Shown: positions 56,371-64,000 of the stretch, one piece after another
Numbering within the stretch: position 1 is the stretch's first letter
Layout: each line of letters begins with the position of its first letter
Source of the DNA: Planctomycetota bacterium
Lineage (GTDB): Bacteria; Planctomycetota; Planctomycetia; Planctomycetales; Planctomycetaceae
Direction: 5' to 3'
Assembly: GCA_003671275.1 (NCBI GenBank)
Contig: QWPB01000084.1
Span: 1-64,000 of the forward strand
DNA length: 64,000 bases
Notes under the pieces: generated by a model
What the model was told of the DNA's origin: nothing
What the model saw: the letters and a program-made list of their open reading frames with translations, nothing else
Database searches by the model: none
Program-made: the position numbers and the translations under genes

Positions 56371-56882
56371 TCGTCATCCCTCGAGAGGCCGGGGGCAAGG
56401 GCTCATGTCGCGGCAAGCGTCCTGAGCCCTGTGCTCGCAGTGGGGCTCCGTGGCGTTGCTTGGTCACTGCCGATTGGATTCTTCATTCAGCGTGAGGAGC
56501 CCACTCCTGGGAGGGGGCATCCTGCCCTTAAAACGCGTGCTCGGACCTCTGCGGGTTCCCCTTGTTATTGACCGATATCCGCCAGATACGATTGTAACGA
56601 GATTACGGAGCGTACCGATCAGGTCGAGTTCGGGTACTTTTCCGTCAGTTGAATGCCTCTTCTTGCGGTTACCACTCGCGTTGAGGCGATGAGTTGGGCG
56701 ATTCTTCTTACCGGTGAGACTGCGCAAAGTCGGTGGATCATATCCGTTGTCGCGATTCGTCAAGATTTCGGGAAAGCGTTGATCCGCCGGGAGAGCCTTT
56801 ACGTTGAACCCAATGACTGGTTGGTGATGACAGCCTCGGATGGAGGCTGTTCGTCCACCAGAAATGAAGGCGAGAAATTGAC
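56371..56882. other. 512-bp spacer, no gene seen
   Basis: Contains only short frames with no homology. Probably holds the promoter for the SPFH pair; a TTGACC near 56577 is a candidate -35 box but its -10 partner is unclear. AGCCTC and GAGGCT near 56833-56848 form a small hairpin in the leader. Confidence 0.4.
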
Positions 56883-58457
56883 ATGGCAGAATTTCCGACG
56901 TTTCCTCTGCGCGGCGCCAAGAAGCGTCCCCAGCTGGCGGCTCCGCTGATGCTGTTTCTGGTTTTTCTGCTCTGTGGGATGACCTGGATGGTTTACTCCA
57001 GCTTCCGGATTGATGTGGGGCAGGGGGAGATGGCGATCCTGGTCCATAAGGTCGGAAAGGATATTCCCAACGGCGAGGAGGTCGCCCCCACGGAGGAGTA
57101 CAAGGGGGTGCAGCGGAAGGTGCTGACCGAAGGCCGCTATTTTTACAACCCCTACTCGTGGTCATGGGAAGTCAAAAAGCAGGTGGAGATCCCCCCGGGC
57201 AAGATCGGGGTCAAGGTCAGCTTGACGGGCAAGGACTTGGGATATGGGGAGTTCCTGGCTCGCGTCGACGAGAAGGGGGAGGCCACGACCAAGGGGATCA
57301 TGCCCGGCATTCTCAATCCCGGTCGCTATCCGCTGAACCCGTACCTGTACGCCATCGAGGAAGCGGAACCGGTCACAATTGAGGCCGGATTCAAGGGAAT
57401 TGTCACCAACCTGGCTGGGCCGCTGCCGAAGAAGCCGAACGAACTTCTCGTCGATCCGGGCGAGCGCGGAATGCAGAAGATCGCCTTGGAGCCGGGAACA
57501 CACCCGGTCAATCCCTACCTGGTCCGCATCAACAAGGTCGACTGCCGCAGCCAGCGGTTCAATCTCGGCGAAGAAGGAGATATGGGCTTCCCCTCCAAAG
57601 ACGGCTTCTGGGTCAGCCTGGACGGGATTATTGAGTTCCGCGTCAACCCGGAAAAGGCAGCCGAGGTCTATGTTGTGTTTAACCAGATCGATAATGGAGA
57701 CGCCATCGACGAAGAGATCGTTCGCACGGTCATCATGCCCAACGCGCGCAGCTTCTGCCGGCTCCAAGGGTCCAATTCCTCGGGCCGTGACTTTATTCAG
57801 GGGACCTCCCGCACGCAGTTCCAGACCGCGTTTGAGACTTCGATGAAGGAAGCCTGCGAGCCGCTGGGGATTGAGGTCATCCAATCGCTCGTTACCAAGA
57901 TTCGCCCACCTCAACAGATCGCCACTCCGGTCCGCGAGCGAGAAATTGCCAAGCAGCAGGAACTCCAATACCAGCAGCAGATCCTGCAACAGGAGTCGGA
58001 ACAGAAGCTCGCTGTCGAGAAGGCGATGGTGCTCCAGAAGCAGGCTCTCGTGGCTGCGGAACAAGATGTCGTTAAGGTGACGACCAAGGCCAAACAGGAA
58101 CAGCAGGTGGCACTGACGAAGGCTCAGGAACAACTCGCTGTCGCTCAGTTGAAGCTCGACGCCTCGATCGACGAAGCGGCGGCGATGGAAGCCAAAGGCA
58201 AAGCGGCTGCTGACGTGATCCGGTTCGAGAACGAAGCCGAGTCCGCAGGCTGGAAAAAGGCGGTCGAGTCATTCAGCGGAGATGGCCAAGCCTACGCCCA
58301 GTACGTGCTGTACCAGAAACTGGCTGCGTCGTATCGCCGGATCATGGTCAACACGGCGGACAGCCCGATCATGAAGATCTTCGACGACTTCGCGGAGGCC
58401 AGTTCACCAGAGGCGAAGCCGAAGGCCGAGCTGCAACCGACCACAACCACACCGTAG
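56883..58457 (+). CDS. SPFH/band 7 domain protein, first of a tandem pair
   Basis: 524 residues. One membrane helix near the N-terminus (LAAPLMLFLVFLLCGMTWMVY, about 18-39) anchors the protein, as in stomatin and flotillin relatives. An SPFH domain follows, unusually preceded by a repeated unit: QGEMAILVHKVG, PPGKIGVKVSLTG and EAGFKGIVTNLAG each look like the start of a band 7 strand. From about residue 355 a long, charged coiled coil (EREIAKQQELQYQQQILQQ...) suits oligomer assembly. Likely scaffold of membrane microdomains. The next gene encodes a distant homologue. Confidence 0.88.
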   Translation: MAEFPTFPLRGAKKRPQLAAPLMLFLVFLLCGMTWMVYSSFRIDVGQGEMAILVHKVGKDIPNGEEVAPTEEYKGVQRKVLTEGRYFYNPYSWSWEVKKQVEIPPGKIGVKVSLTGKDLGYGEFLARVDEKGEATTKGIMPGILNPGRYPLNPYLYAIEEAEPVTIEAGFKGIVTNLAGPLPKKPNELLVDPGERGMQKIALEPGTHPVNPYLVRINKVDCRSQRFNLGEEGDMGFPSKDGFWVSLDGIIEFRVNPEKAAEVYVVFNQIDNGDAIDEEIVRTVIMPNARSFCRLQGSNSSGRDFIQGTSRTQFQTAFETSMKEACEPLGIEVIQSLVTKIRPPQQIATPVREREIAKQQELQYQQQILQQESEQKLAVEKAMVLQKQALVAAEQDVVKVTTKAKQEQQVALTKAQEQLAVAQLKLDASIDEAAAMEAKGKAAADVIRFENEAESAGWKKAVESFSGDGQAYAQYVLYQKLAASYRRIMVNTADSPIMKIFDDFAEASSPEAKPKAELQPTTTTP

Positions 58458-58465
58458 CCTCCGAC

Positions 58466-58543
58466 GGAGGCGAGGCTCCTGCCGAGCCGCGTGCGAGATT
58501 GGACGTTATTCCGCCACTCGCGGCTCAGCAGGAGCTTCGCCCT
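58466..58543. repeat. Inverted pair of REP-like repeats between the SPFH genes
   Basis: GGCGAGGCTCCTGCCGAGCC (near 58469-58488) and GGCTCAGCAGGAGCTTCGCC (58522-58541) are imperfect reverse complements separated by about 30 bases. They can fold into a large hairpin. Close copies occur at the right edge of the window (63916-63994), showing a dispersed family. Confidence 0.75.
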
Positions 58544-58597
58544 CCCTCACGACTCGCACTTTTCAACACTCCACCATCCTCCCCTCGGGAGTTTCCC

Positions 58598-60247
58598 ATG
58601 AGTACCGACAATCCCTCCTCTCGCTTCTCGCGGGGCTTGATCGCCCTCGGGCTGTCGACACTGTTCTTGGGCGCGATCGGGTTGGAGATGTTCCACTGGA
58701 TCTTCAATCGGGTCTATGTGCCGCAGGGGGCCAGCCTGGTGGTGCGGTACAAGGGACCGCCGTTGCCGTTCCTGCCGGGGCGCAAGCCTGTCGCTACTGC
58801 GGGACAGTTCGCCCAAGTCGATGCGAATGGCAACCCGCTGGAAGTCGGCATTCTCAAAGAAATGCGTGGCCCCGGTCGCCATTTTTTCTGGGTCGGATGG
58901 TGGGAGACCACGCTCGTGACCGACACGACGATCAAGCCGGGTGAACTGGCCCTCGTCTCCAGCAAGATGGGCAATGACCTGAAAGACGGGCAATTCCTGG
59001 TCGATGGCGAGATCGACGAGACCCAGGAAAAGGGAACGCTGCGCAAGGTCTTCGGTCCCGGCACCTACCGCATCAACACATATGCCTATGACGTGAAGAT
59101 CATCCAAGAGGAGTCGATCACCTCCGGCCTGCAAACCAAACACTCCGGCTGGGTGAGTATTCCCACTGGATATGTGGGCGTTGTCACGAACCTGACCGAT
59201 AACACGCTCACCCAGGCCAAGGCAGGGATTCAGGACAATGTACTTCAACCCGGCCTGTACCCTGTGAATCCCCGCGAACAGCAGATCGACATTATCGGGG
59301 TCGGGTATGCCGAGAAGTCGGTGAAGTCGAACCTTGTCAGCCGCGATGGTGTGCCGGTTTTGGATGACAGTGGCGAGCCGACGGTGATGGACGACGACGC
59401 CGGGATCACGTTTCCCTCCAGTGATGGTTTCAAGATTCACATGGACTTCACCGCCGTTTGGGGCATCATGCCCGATCAGGCTCCCGACGTGATCCGCAAG
59501 TTCGGCAACCTCGAAGCCGTCGAGGCCAAGGTCGTCATCCCACAGATCGAGAGCTTGTGCCGCAACAAGGGGTCGTCGCTGGGAGCGGTCGACCTGCTCG
59601 TGGGTGACACGCGTCGTAAGTTTCAAGACGACGTGTCCGACTCGTTCCACAAGATTCTCGAAGACAAAGACCTGACTCTGCTGCACGGCTTTGTCCGTAA
59701 CATTCACATCCCGCAAGAGGTCCGTAAACCGATTCAGGAAAGCTTCCTGGCCGACGAACTGACCCTCACCCGTAATCAGGAACAGCTGACCACGCTCACC
59801 GAAGGTCAGCTCCGCGAAGCCGAGAAGAAAGTCGAACTCGAAGAGGAACGGATCAAGGCGGAGACCATGAAGCTCGTTGCCGAGGCGGTCGCCGAAGGGG
59901 CCAAGACCGCGGAAGAAACCAAGGCCGAAACCGCCAAGCAAGTGGCCACCGTGGCCCGCGAGACCGCGGAACTCGACGCCCAGGCCACCGTGACCCTCGG
60001 CCGGGCGACCGCCAGCGTCAAACAACAGAGTGCTGAGGCCAAGTCCGAGCTGTTCAAGCTGGCAGTTGACGCTTTCGGCTCGGGCAAAGCCTACAACCAA
60101 TGGGTCTTCGCGACGGGCCTGCCCGAGGACATCCAGCTCGACCTGTTCTACGCGGGGGAAGGGACTCTCTGGACCGACCTCAAGGGTTTTAGCGACGTGA
60201 TGCTCGGACGGGAGACGCAGCAGCGCCCGATGCCGACGCGGAAATAA
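58598..60247 (+). CDS. SPFH/band 7 domain protein, second of the tandem pair
   Basis: 549 residues from ATG 58598 (CGGGAG upstream). One membrane helix (LIALGLSTLFLGAIGLEMFHWIF) is followed by an SPFH domain with the same repeated band-like units as its neighbour (VPQGASLVVRYKG, KPGELALVSSKMG, PTGYVGVVTNLTD). The C-terminal third is alanine- and glutamate-rich coiled coil (EEERIKAETMKLVAEAVAEGAK). Similar layout to the first protein but low identity, suggesting an old duplication and possibly a hetero-oligomer. REP repeats lie in the 140-base gap between them. Confidence 0.87.
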   Translation: MSTDNPSSRFSRGLIALGLSTLFLGAIGLEMFHWIFNRVYVPQGASLVVRYKGPPLPFLPGRKPVATAGQFAQVDANGNPLEVGILKEMRGPGRHFFWVGWWETTLVTDTTIKPGELALVSSKMGNDLKDGQFLVDGEIDETQEKGTLRKVFGPGTYRINTYAYDVKIIQEESITSGLQTKHSGWVSIPTGYVGVVTNLTDNTLTQAKAGIQDNVLQPGLYPVNPREQQIDIIGVGYAEKSVKSNLVSRDGVPVLDDSGEPTVMDDDAGITFPSSDGFKIHMDFTAVWGIMPDQAPDVIRKFGNLEAVEAKVVIPQIESLCRNKGSSLGAVDLLVGDTRRKFQDDVSDSFHKILEDKDLTLLHGFVRNIHIPQEVRKPIQESFLADELTLTRNQEQLTTLTEGQLREAEKKVELEEERIKAETMKLVAEAVAEGAKTAEETKAETAKQVATVARETAELDAQATVTLGRATASVKQQSAEAKSELFKLAVDAFGSGKAYNQWVFATGLPEDIQLDLFYAGEGTLWTDLKGFSDVMLGRETQQRPMPTRK

Positions 60248-60459
60248 GGAGTGGTCACCGGCGTTGTCGCGGGGCGTCCTGGCGCCCCCGCCTGACCGAT
60301 GGGATTGGTTACAAATCGCGCCGCCCCGAGGTCATGGTCGCGTGTTGCAATGGCGTCGAAACGGAGATCTCACTGGCGGAGGAATGGGATCTCTGCCGGT
60401 GACTGGGTGGGCATGAAGGATCGGAAAGCCGCTCCGATCAAGAGGCGGAGCGAACGCCC

Positions 60460-63400
60460 TTACTTCTTTCCCTTTTCCGGGGGGGCAAAGCCCCGACGCA
60501 TCGTATTTTCTGTGATGTTCACCGGGATCAGGAACTGCAGCAGGTAGTCACGACCGCCGGCTTTGGTGCCGATTCCCGACATCTTGAAGCCACCGAACGG
60601 CTGTCGCTGAACCAGCGCTCCGGTGATCGGACGGTTCAGATACAGATTTCCGGCTTCCAGCTCGCGTCGGGCTATGTCGAGATGTTTGGGACTCCGACTG
60701 TAGACGCCAGCGGTCAGGGCGTAGTCGCTCTGGTTGGCGATGTCGATTGCTTCGTCAAAATCTTTGGCACGAATGACACAGAGTACTGGTCCGAAGATTT
60801 CCTGTTGGGCGATCCGGGCATCCGCCGGGACATCGGCGAAGACATGGGGAGCAATAAAGAACCCTTCTTTCGCCAGCGTCTTCACATCCCCATTGACGAT
60901 CAGGCGGTGTTCATCGAGTCCAAGGGCCACGAAGTCGTTGATTCGCTTGTAGGCTTCTTCATCGATGACGGGGCCAATCACGGTGCCGGGGTCTTCTGCC
61001 GGACCGACGATCAGCGCTTCGACGGCCTGCTGCAGTCGTGTCAGGAAGGTCTCATAGATTGACCCGTGGACCACCACTCGTGAGCACGCGCTGCACTTTT
61101 GCCCGCTGTAGCTAAAGGCACTGTGGATCACTCCGGTGACCGCTTCATCGAGATCCGCATCCTCGTCGACGATGATGGCATTTTTGCCACCCATCTCGGC
61201 GATGACGCGCTTGACGCTCGGCTGTTGTCGGGGATCGGTCTCGGCAGCCAGTTTGTTGATGGCCAGCCCGACTTTCTGGGAACCCGTGAAGGCGATGATG
61301 TCGACTTCCGGATGCGACACCAGCGCCGGGCCAACATCTTCACCGATACCCGGCAGATAGTTAACGACTCCGTCCGGAATCCCCGCATCACGGAGAATTT
61401 CCATGAACTTGGCCGCCACCACGACGGACTGTTCCGCAGGCTTCATGACCACGGTGTTGCCACTGACGAGGGCCGCCACCGTCATTCCGCACAGAATCGC
61501 GAGTGGGAAATTCCACGGAGCGATCACGACGCAGACACCCCGTGAACGGTAAAAGTAGGCATTCTCCTCGCCCGGCAGATCGCACGGCAGCGGGGATTCC
61601 AGTTCCCGCATCAAATGGGCGTAGTACATGCAGAAGTCGATCGCCTCAGCGATGTCTCCGTCCGCCTCGGCCCAGGACTTCCCGCATTCGAAGACTTCCC
61701 ACGCAGCCAGATCGAACCGCTGGTTCCGCATCTCGGCGGCGATGATTTCCAGATAGTCGGCACGCTGCTGGGCCGGGGTCCGGGACCACTGGCGATAGGC
61801 ACGCCGTGCCGCCTGGACCGCCTGGTCCGCATGATCGGCACTCGCCGAAGCCGAAGTGCCGACAACCTGTTTCTTATGCGAGGGATTCTTGGAGGTGATT
61901 CGTGCCCGTGTGTCGACGGCTTTGCCGTTGATAACCAGCGGGTACTCGCCGCCCAATTCTTCGGCGACATGATCGATCGCCGCCTGCATCGCCTCGCGAT
62001 TCTCCGGCACGCTGAAATCAGTCGGTGGTTCGTTCTGGAATACAGACATCGGCGCGGTCTCAACAGTCACGGTAGCAGCCTTTCGCTCGGCAGTGATCCG
62101 GGCTCCCACTTCTTCCGGATTTCTCAGCAGTTCGTCAATCGGCAAATCGCGGTCGTACGCATGCTTGAGGAATGAATCGTTCGACGAATTCTCCAGCAGC
62201 CGTCGAACCAGATAGGCCATTCCAGGCAGCAACTGCCCGAAGGGGGTATAGATCCGGACACGATGCCCCTGCTCGGCGAACAGCGCCGCCTGATCGTCCG
62301 CCATTCCGTACAGCATCTGGATTTCCCAGGCATGTTGAGGAATGTTTTTGTGTGTGGCATAGGCCAGTGCGTGGGCTAGGCTGCGCAGATTGTGGCTGCC
62401 GATTTGGGGCCGCAGCCATTCCCGTTCGTCCAGCAGGGTGCGGCTGAGTTTTTCGAAGTTGGCATCGGACTGCCATTTTTCGGTGAAAGCGGGTGTCTGC
62501 CAGCCGCGATTACGTGCGTGAATCGTCTCGTAATCCCAGTACGCCCCCTTGACGAGGCGGATCGAGATTGGGGTACCGCGTTCCGCCACCCATTCGCGGA
62601 ACTTCAGAAGGTCGGCCTCCGCATCTGTCAGGTAGGCCTGGATCACAATGCCACAGTCCGACCAGTCGCGGAACTCATCTTCCATCAGCACATCCCGAAA
62701 GATCTGCTGCGTCAGCCCCTTGTATGCGGACTGCTCCATGTCGACATGGACATAGGCGTCATTTTCGCGTGCTGCCGTCAGGATGGGGCGCAGCCGGGCC
62801 TTGACGGCTTCCGCGCTGCGTACCGGATCGATGGGCTTGAACTGGCAGTAGAGTGCTGACAGTTTGAGCGAGACCTGGCAACGGGGGATGAACCCCGCTT
62901 CATCACGGTCCAGCAGGTCATTGTCGGGCCACTTTTCGACCTGGGGTGACAGATTCCGGATCAGGTCCAGGTATTGCTGCTGATAGGCTTCGGCTTCGGG
63001 TTCGCTGATGACCGCTTCACCCAGCAGGTCGAGTGTGAAGGCCATCCCCTGTCGACGCAGTCGATGGACACTCTGGTACACTTCGTCGGCGGTGGTCCCG
63101 GCGATAAATCGCTCGGCCATCTTGCGGACGTTGTTTCTCGCATTGACTGCCAGTGCCTTGCCGAGCAGTGAATCGGGGTCAGCCACCTCAAGGGCCAGCC
63201 GGGCGGCCAGTGGCAAGTGAGAGTTAACCTCATCGAAGTATTCCTGCAAGTGACGGGCAATCGATTCGCTGGATTTCAGCGTCGGCAGCACATCGACAAA
63301 GCGGAACATCTGCACTTTGACCGACGCATCCGCCATGGCCCATTCGAGCAGATGATCCAGCCACCACCGTCGGTCAAATATCGTGGGACGCCGGTCGTCC

Positions 63401-63495
63401 AGCGCGTCCCAAAGCTCACGCCCGAGGCGGAGCGTCTCCGCGTCCAGCGAAGGCAGTGTTGATTTCGTTGCTTTCCGTGCCACTGTGCGATGCAT
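60460..63495 (-). CDS. putA: Bifunctional proline dehydrogenase / P5C dehydrogenase (PutA-type)
   Basis: 1011 residues. Oxidises proline to glutamate in two steps. The N-terminal FAD-binding proline dehydrogenase shows RLVKGAYWDYE and YTPFGQLLPGMAYLVRRLLEN. The C-terminal aldehyde dehydrogenase has the catalytic Cys in FSYSGQKCSACSRVVV and the Glu in RVIAEMGGKNAIIVDE. There is no N-terminal ribbon-helix-helix DNA-binding domain, so it is not an autoregulator like E. coli PutA. 212 bases separate its end from the convergent SPFH gene. Confidence 0.95.
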   Translation of the reverse strand: MHRTVARKATKSTLPSLDAETLRLGRELWDALDDRRPTIFDRRWWLDHLLEWAMADASVKVQMFRFVDVLPTLKSSESIARHLQEYFDEVNSHLPLAARLALEVADPDSLLGKALAVNARNNVRKMAERFIAGTTADEVYQSVHRLRRQGMAFTLDLLGEAVISEPEAEAYQQQYLDLIRNLSPQVEKWPDNDLLDRDEAGFIPRCQVSLKLSALYCQFKPIDPVRSAEAVKARLRPILTAARENDAYVHVDMEQSAYKGLTQQIFRDVLMEDEFRDWSDCGIVIQAYLTDAEADLLKFREWVAERGTPISIRLVKGAYWDYETIHARNRGWQTPAFTEKWQSDANFEKLSRTLLDEREWLRPQIGSHNLRSLAHALAYATHKNIPQHAWEIQMLYGMADDQAALFAEQGHRVRIYTPFGQLLPGMAYLVRRLLENSSNDSFLKHAYDRDLPIDELLRNPEEVGARITAERKAATVTVETAPMSVFQNEPPTDFSVPENREAMQAAIDHVAEELGGEYPLVINGKAVDTRARITSKNPSHKKQVVGTSASASADHADQAVQAARRAYRQWSRTPAQQRADYLEIIAAEMRNQRFDLAAWEVFECGKSWAEADGDIAEAIDFCMYYAHLMRELESPLPCDLPGEENAYFYRSRGVCVVIAPWNFPLAILCGMTVAALVSGNTVVMKPAEQSVVVAAKFMEILRDAGIPDGVVNYLPGIGEDVGPALVSHPEVDIIAFTGSQKVGLAINKLAAETDPRQQPSVKRVIAEMGGKNAIIVDEDADLDEAVTGVIHSAFSYSGQKCSACSRVVVHGSIYETFLTRLQQAVEALIVGPAEDPGTVIGPVIDEEAYKRINDFVALGLDEHRLIVNGDVKTLAKEGFFIAPHVFADVPADARIAQQEIFGPVLCVIRAKDFDEAIDIANQSDYALTAGVYSRSPKHLDIARRELEAGNLYLNRPITGALVQRQPFGGFKMSGIGTKAGGRDYLLQFLIPVNITENTMRRGFAPPEKGKK

Positions 63496-64000
63496 CCCTG
63501 GGGCTTGTCCGGAGTCGGGCCAAGTAGTCTAGGGGAAACCAGCGGGCTTGTCGTGTCTCATTTTCATGGCTTTTCCGTCTCTCCGGTTGGTTGGCGAAAG
63601 GCGACTGTGTGTGCATGGCTTTCGTGGGTGCGGACTGCCACTCAATTCGCCGGGTCGAGATTCCTGGTCGATCGGTCCTTCAATTGTGCCGATTGGTACC
63701 AGTTTCCGTTCGTTCCCGGACCATCGTCGTTCACGCAGTACCGGGAGGCCGCAGTCGGCAGAGGCTTTTTGGGAACCGGTAGAACTTGTGAAATCGGTGG
63801 AAGATACCTGCCGGGGGCAGGCGAACGATCGACAGGCGGCGGTTCACGGGCTGCACGGGAGGCCGGTTTGGGCCGCGGCTGGCTAGAAAGATCTACTGGT
63901 AAGTTTGTGCGGTGGAGAGGGCGAAGCTCCGGCTGATCCGCGACTCCTTGAAAACCTGGCTCCCGCGCAGGCGGCTCGGCAGGAGCTTCGCCCCAGCCGA
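63496..64000. other. Right-edge spacer with no convincing gene
   Basis: Several frames of 60-150 codons overlap on the plus strand, but none has a ribosome site or recognisable similarity. It should contain the putA promoter on the minus strand. Repeats of the same type as between the SPFH genes occupy the last 85 bases. Confidence 0.45.
63916..63994. repeat. Second inverted pair of the REP-like repeat family
   Basis: GAGGGCGAAGCTCCGGCTGA (from 63917) and CGGCTCGGCAGGAGCTTCGC (from 63971) face each other about 30 bases apart, matching the repeats at 58466-58543. The left copy is the more degenerate. Confidence 0.7.

Noticed and set aside
56653-56949. 99-codon plus-strand frame ahead of the first SPFH gene
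   Set aside because: Overlaps the SPFH start in another frame and has no ribosome site or similarity.
58547-60100. 517-codon minus-strand frame
   Set aside because: Antisense to the second SPFH gene and lacking any motif.
63490-63936. 148-codon plus-strand frame at the right edge
   Set aside because: Overlaps the putA promoter region and REP-like repeats, no ribosome site, no similarity.
1-64000. CRISPR array
   Set aside because: No set of regularly spaced, near-identical direct repeats with unique spacers was found; the repeats seen are palindromic REP-type or short tandem units.

Overview
The window reads as chromosomal DNA of a planctomycete (order Planctomycetales or close; genus not assignable from the sequence alone). 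The best evidence is the secreted DUF1592 (c-type-haem, PSCyt1-like) and DUF1552 pair at 3.7-7.6 kb. Supporting signs are the many secreted hypotheticals, a Tat-exported Gfo/Idh/MocA oxidoreductase, a CehA/McbA-type metallohydrolase, a DUF6807/PmoA-like protein, a YdeP-type molybdopterin oxidoreductase and lipid A genes (lpxD-lpxI). Genes are densely packed on both strands, and most are housekeeping or ordinary planctomycete accessory genes.

Left edge (1-2.2 kb): the end of an integrated element. A stop codon closes a cut-off upstream gene, and a tyrosine recombinase follows whose reading frame runs straight through a tRNA-Arg(CCG). Beyond the tRNA lies a decayed, oppositely oriented copy of the same integrase tail, so the tRNA sits between two mirrored integrase ends. 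At 2.4-7.6 kb a minus-strand operon encodes DUF1592, DUF1552 and a secreted partner. At 8.3-14.6 kb, minus-strand genes encode a Wza-like polysaccharide export lipoprotein and its coupled lipoprotein partner, an SDR, an unnamed conserved protein, RecO and an M32 carboxypeptidase.

Middle (14.8-34 kb): ROK kinase, a large secreted TPR protein, an SDR, PurQ, adenylate kinase, the Tat oxidoreductase and the CehA-like hydrolase. A REP-associated tyrosine transposase with an in-frame amber stop, flanked by inverted hairpin repeats, then cuts off the 3' end of a methyltransferase gene. Two secreted or membrane hypotheticals and the YdeP-type oxidoreductase (carrying an in-frame palindromic repeat) follow.

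Right half (34-64 kb): a CxxCH protein, a PhoB/OmpR-type response regulator and a fatty acid desaturase separated by a regular array of TGAC repeats, lpxD-lpxI, queC, citrate synthase, a degenerate NtrC-like regulator, rpmE2-prfA, a DUF6807 protein, a phosphohexomutase and glgB. A porin-like protein with a perfect palindrome upstream, a glycosyltransferase, archaeal-type phosphoglycerate mutase, two tandem SPFH/band-7 proteins with a REP pair between them, and PutA complete the window.

I do not see a complete new defence or biosynthetic system. The observations most worth following are the six-unit TGAC array between the response regulator and the desaturase (36994-37058), the mirrored integrase tails around tRNA-Arg, and the REP/RAYT insertion that truncates a methyltransferase.
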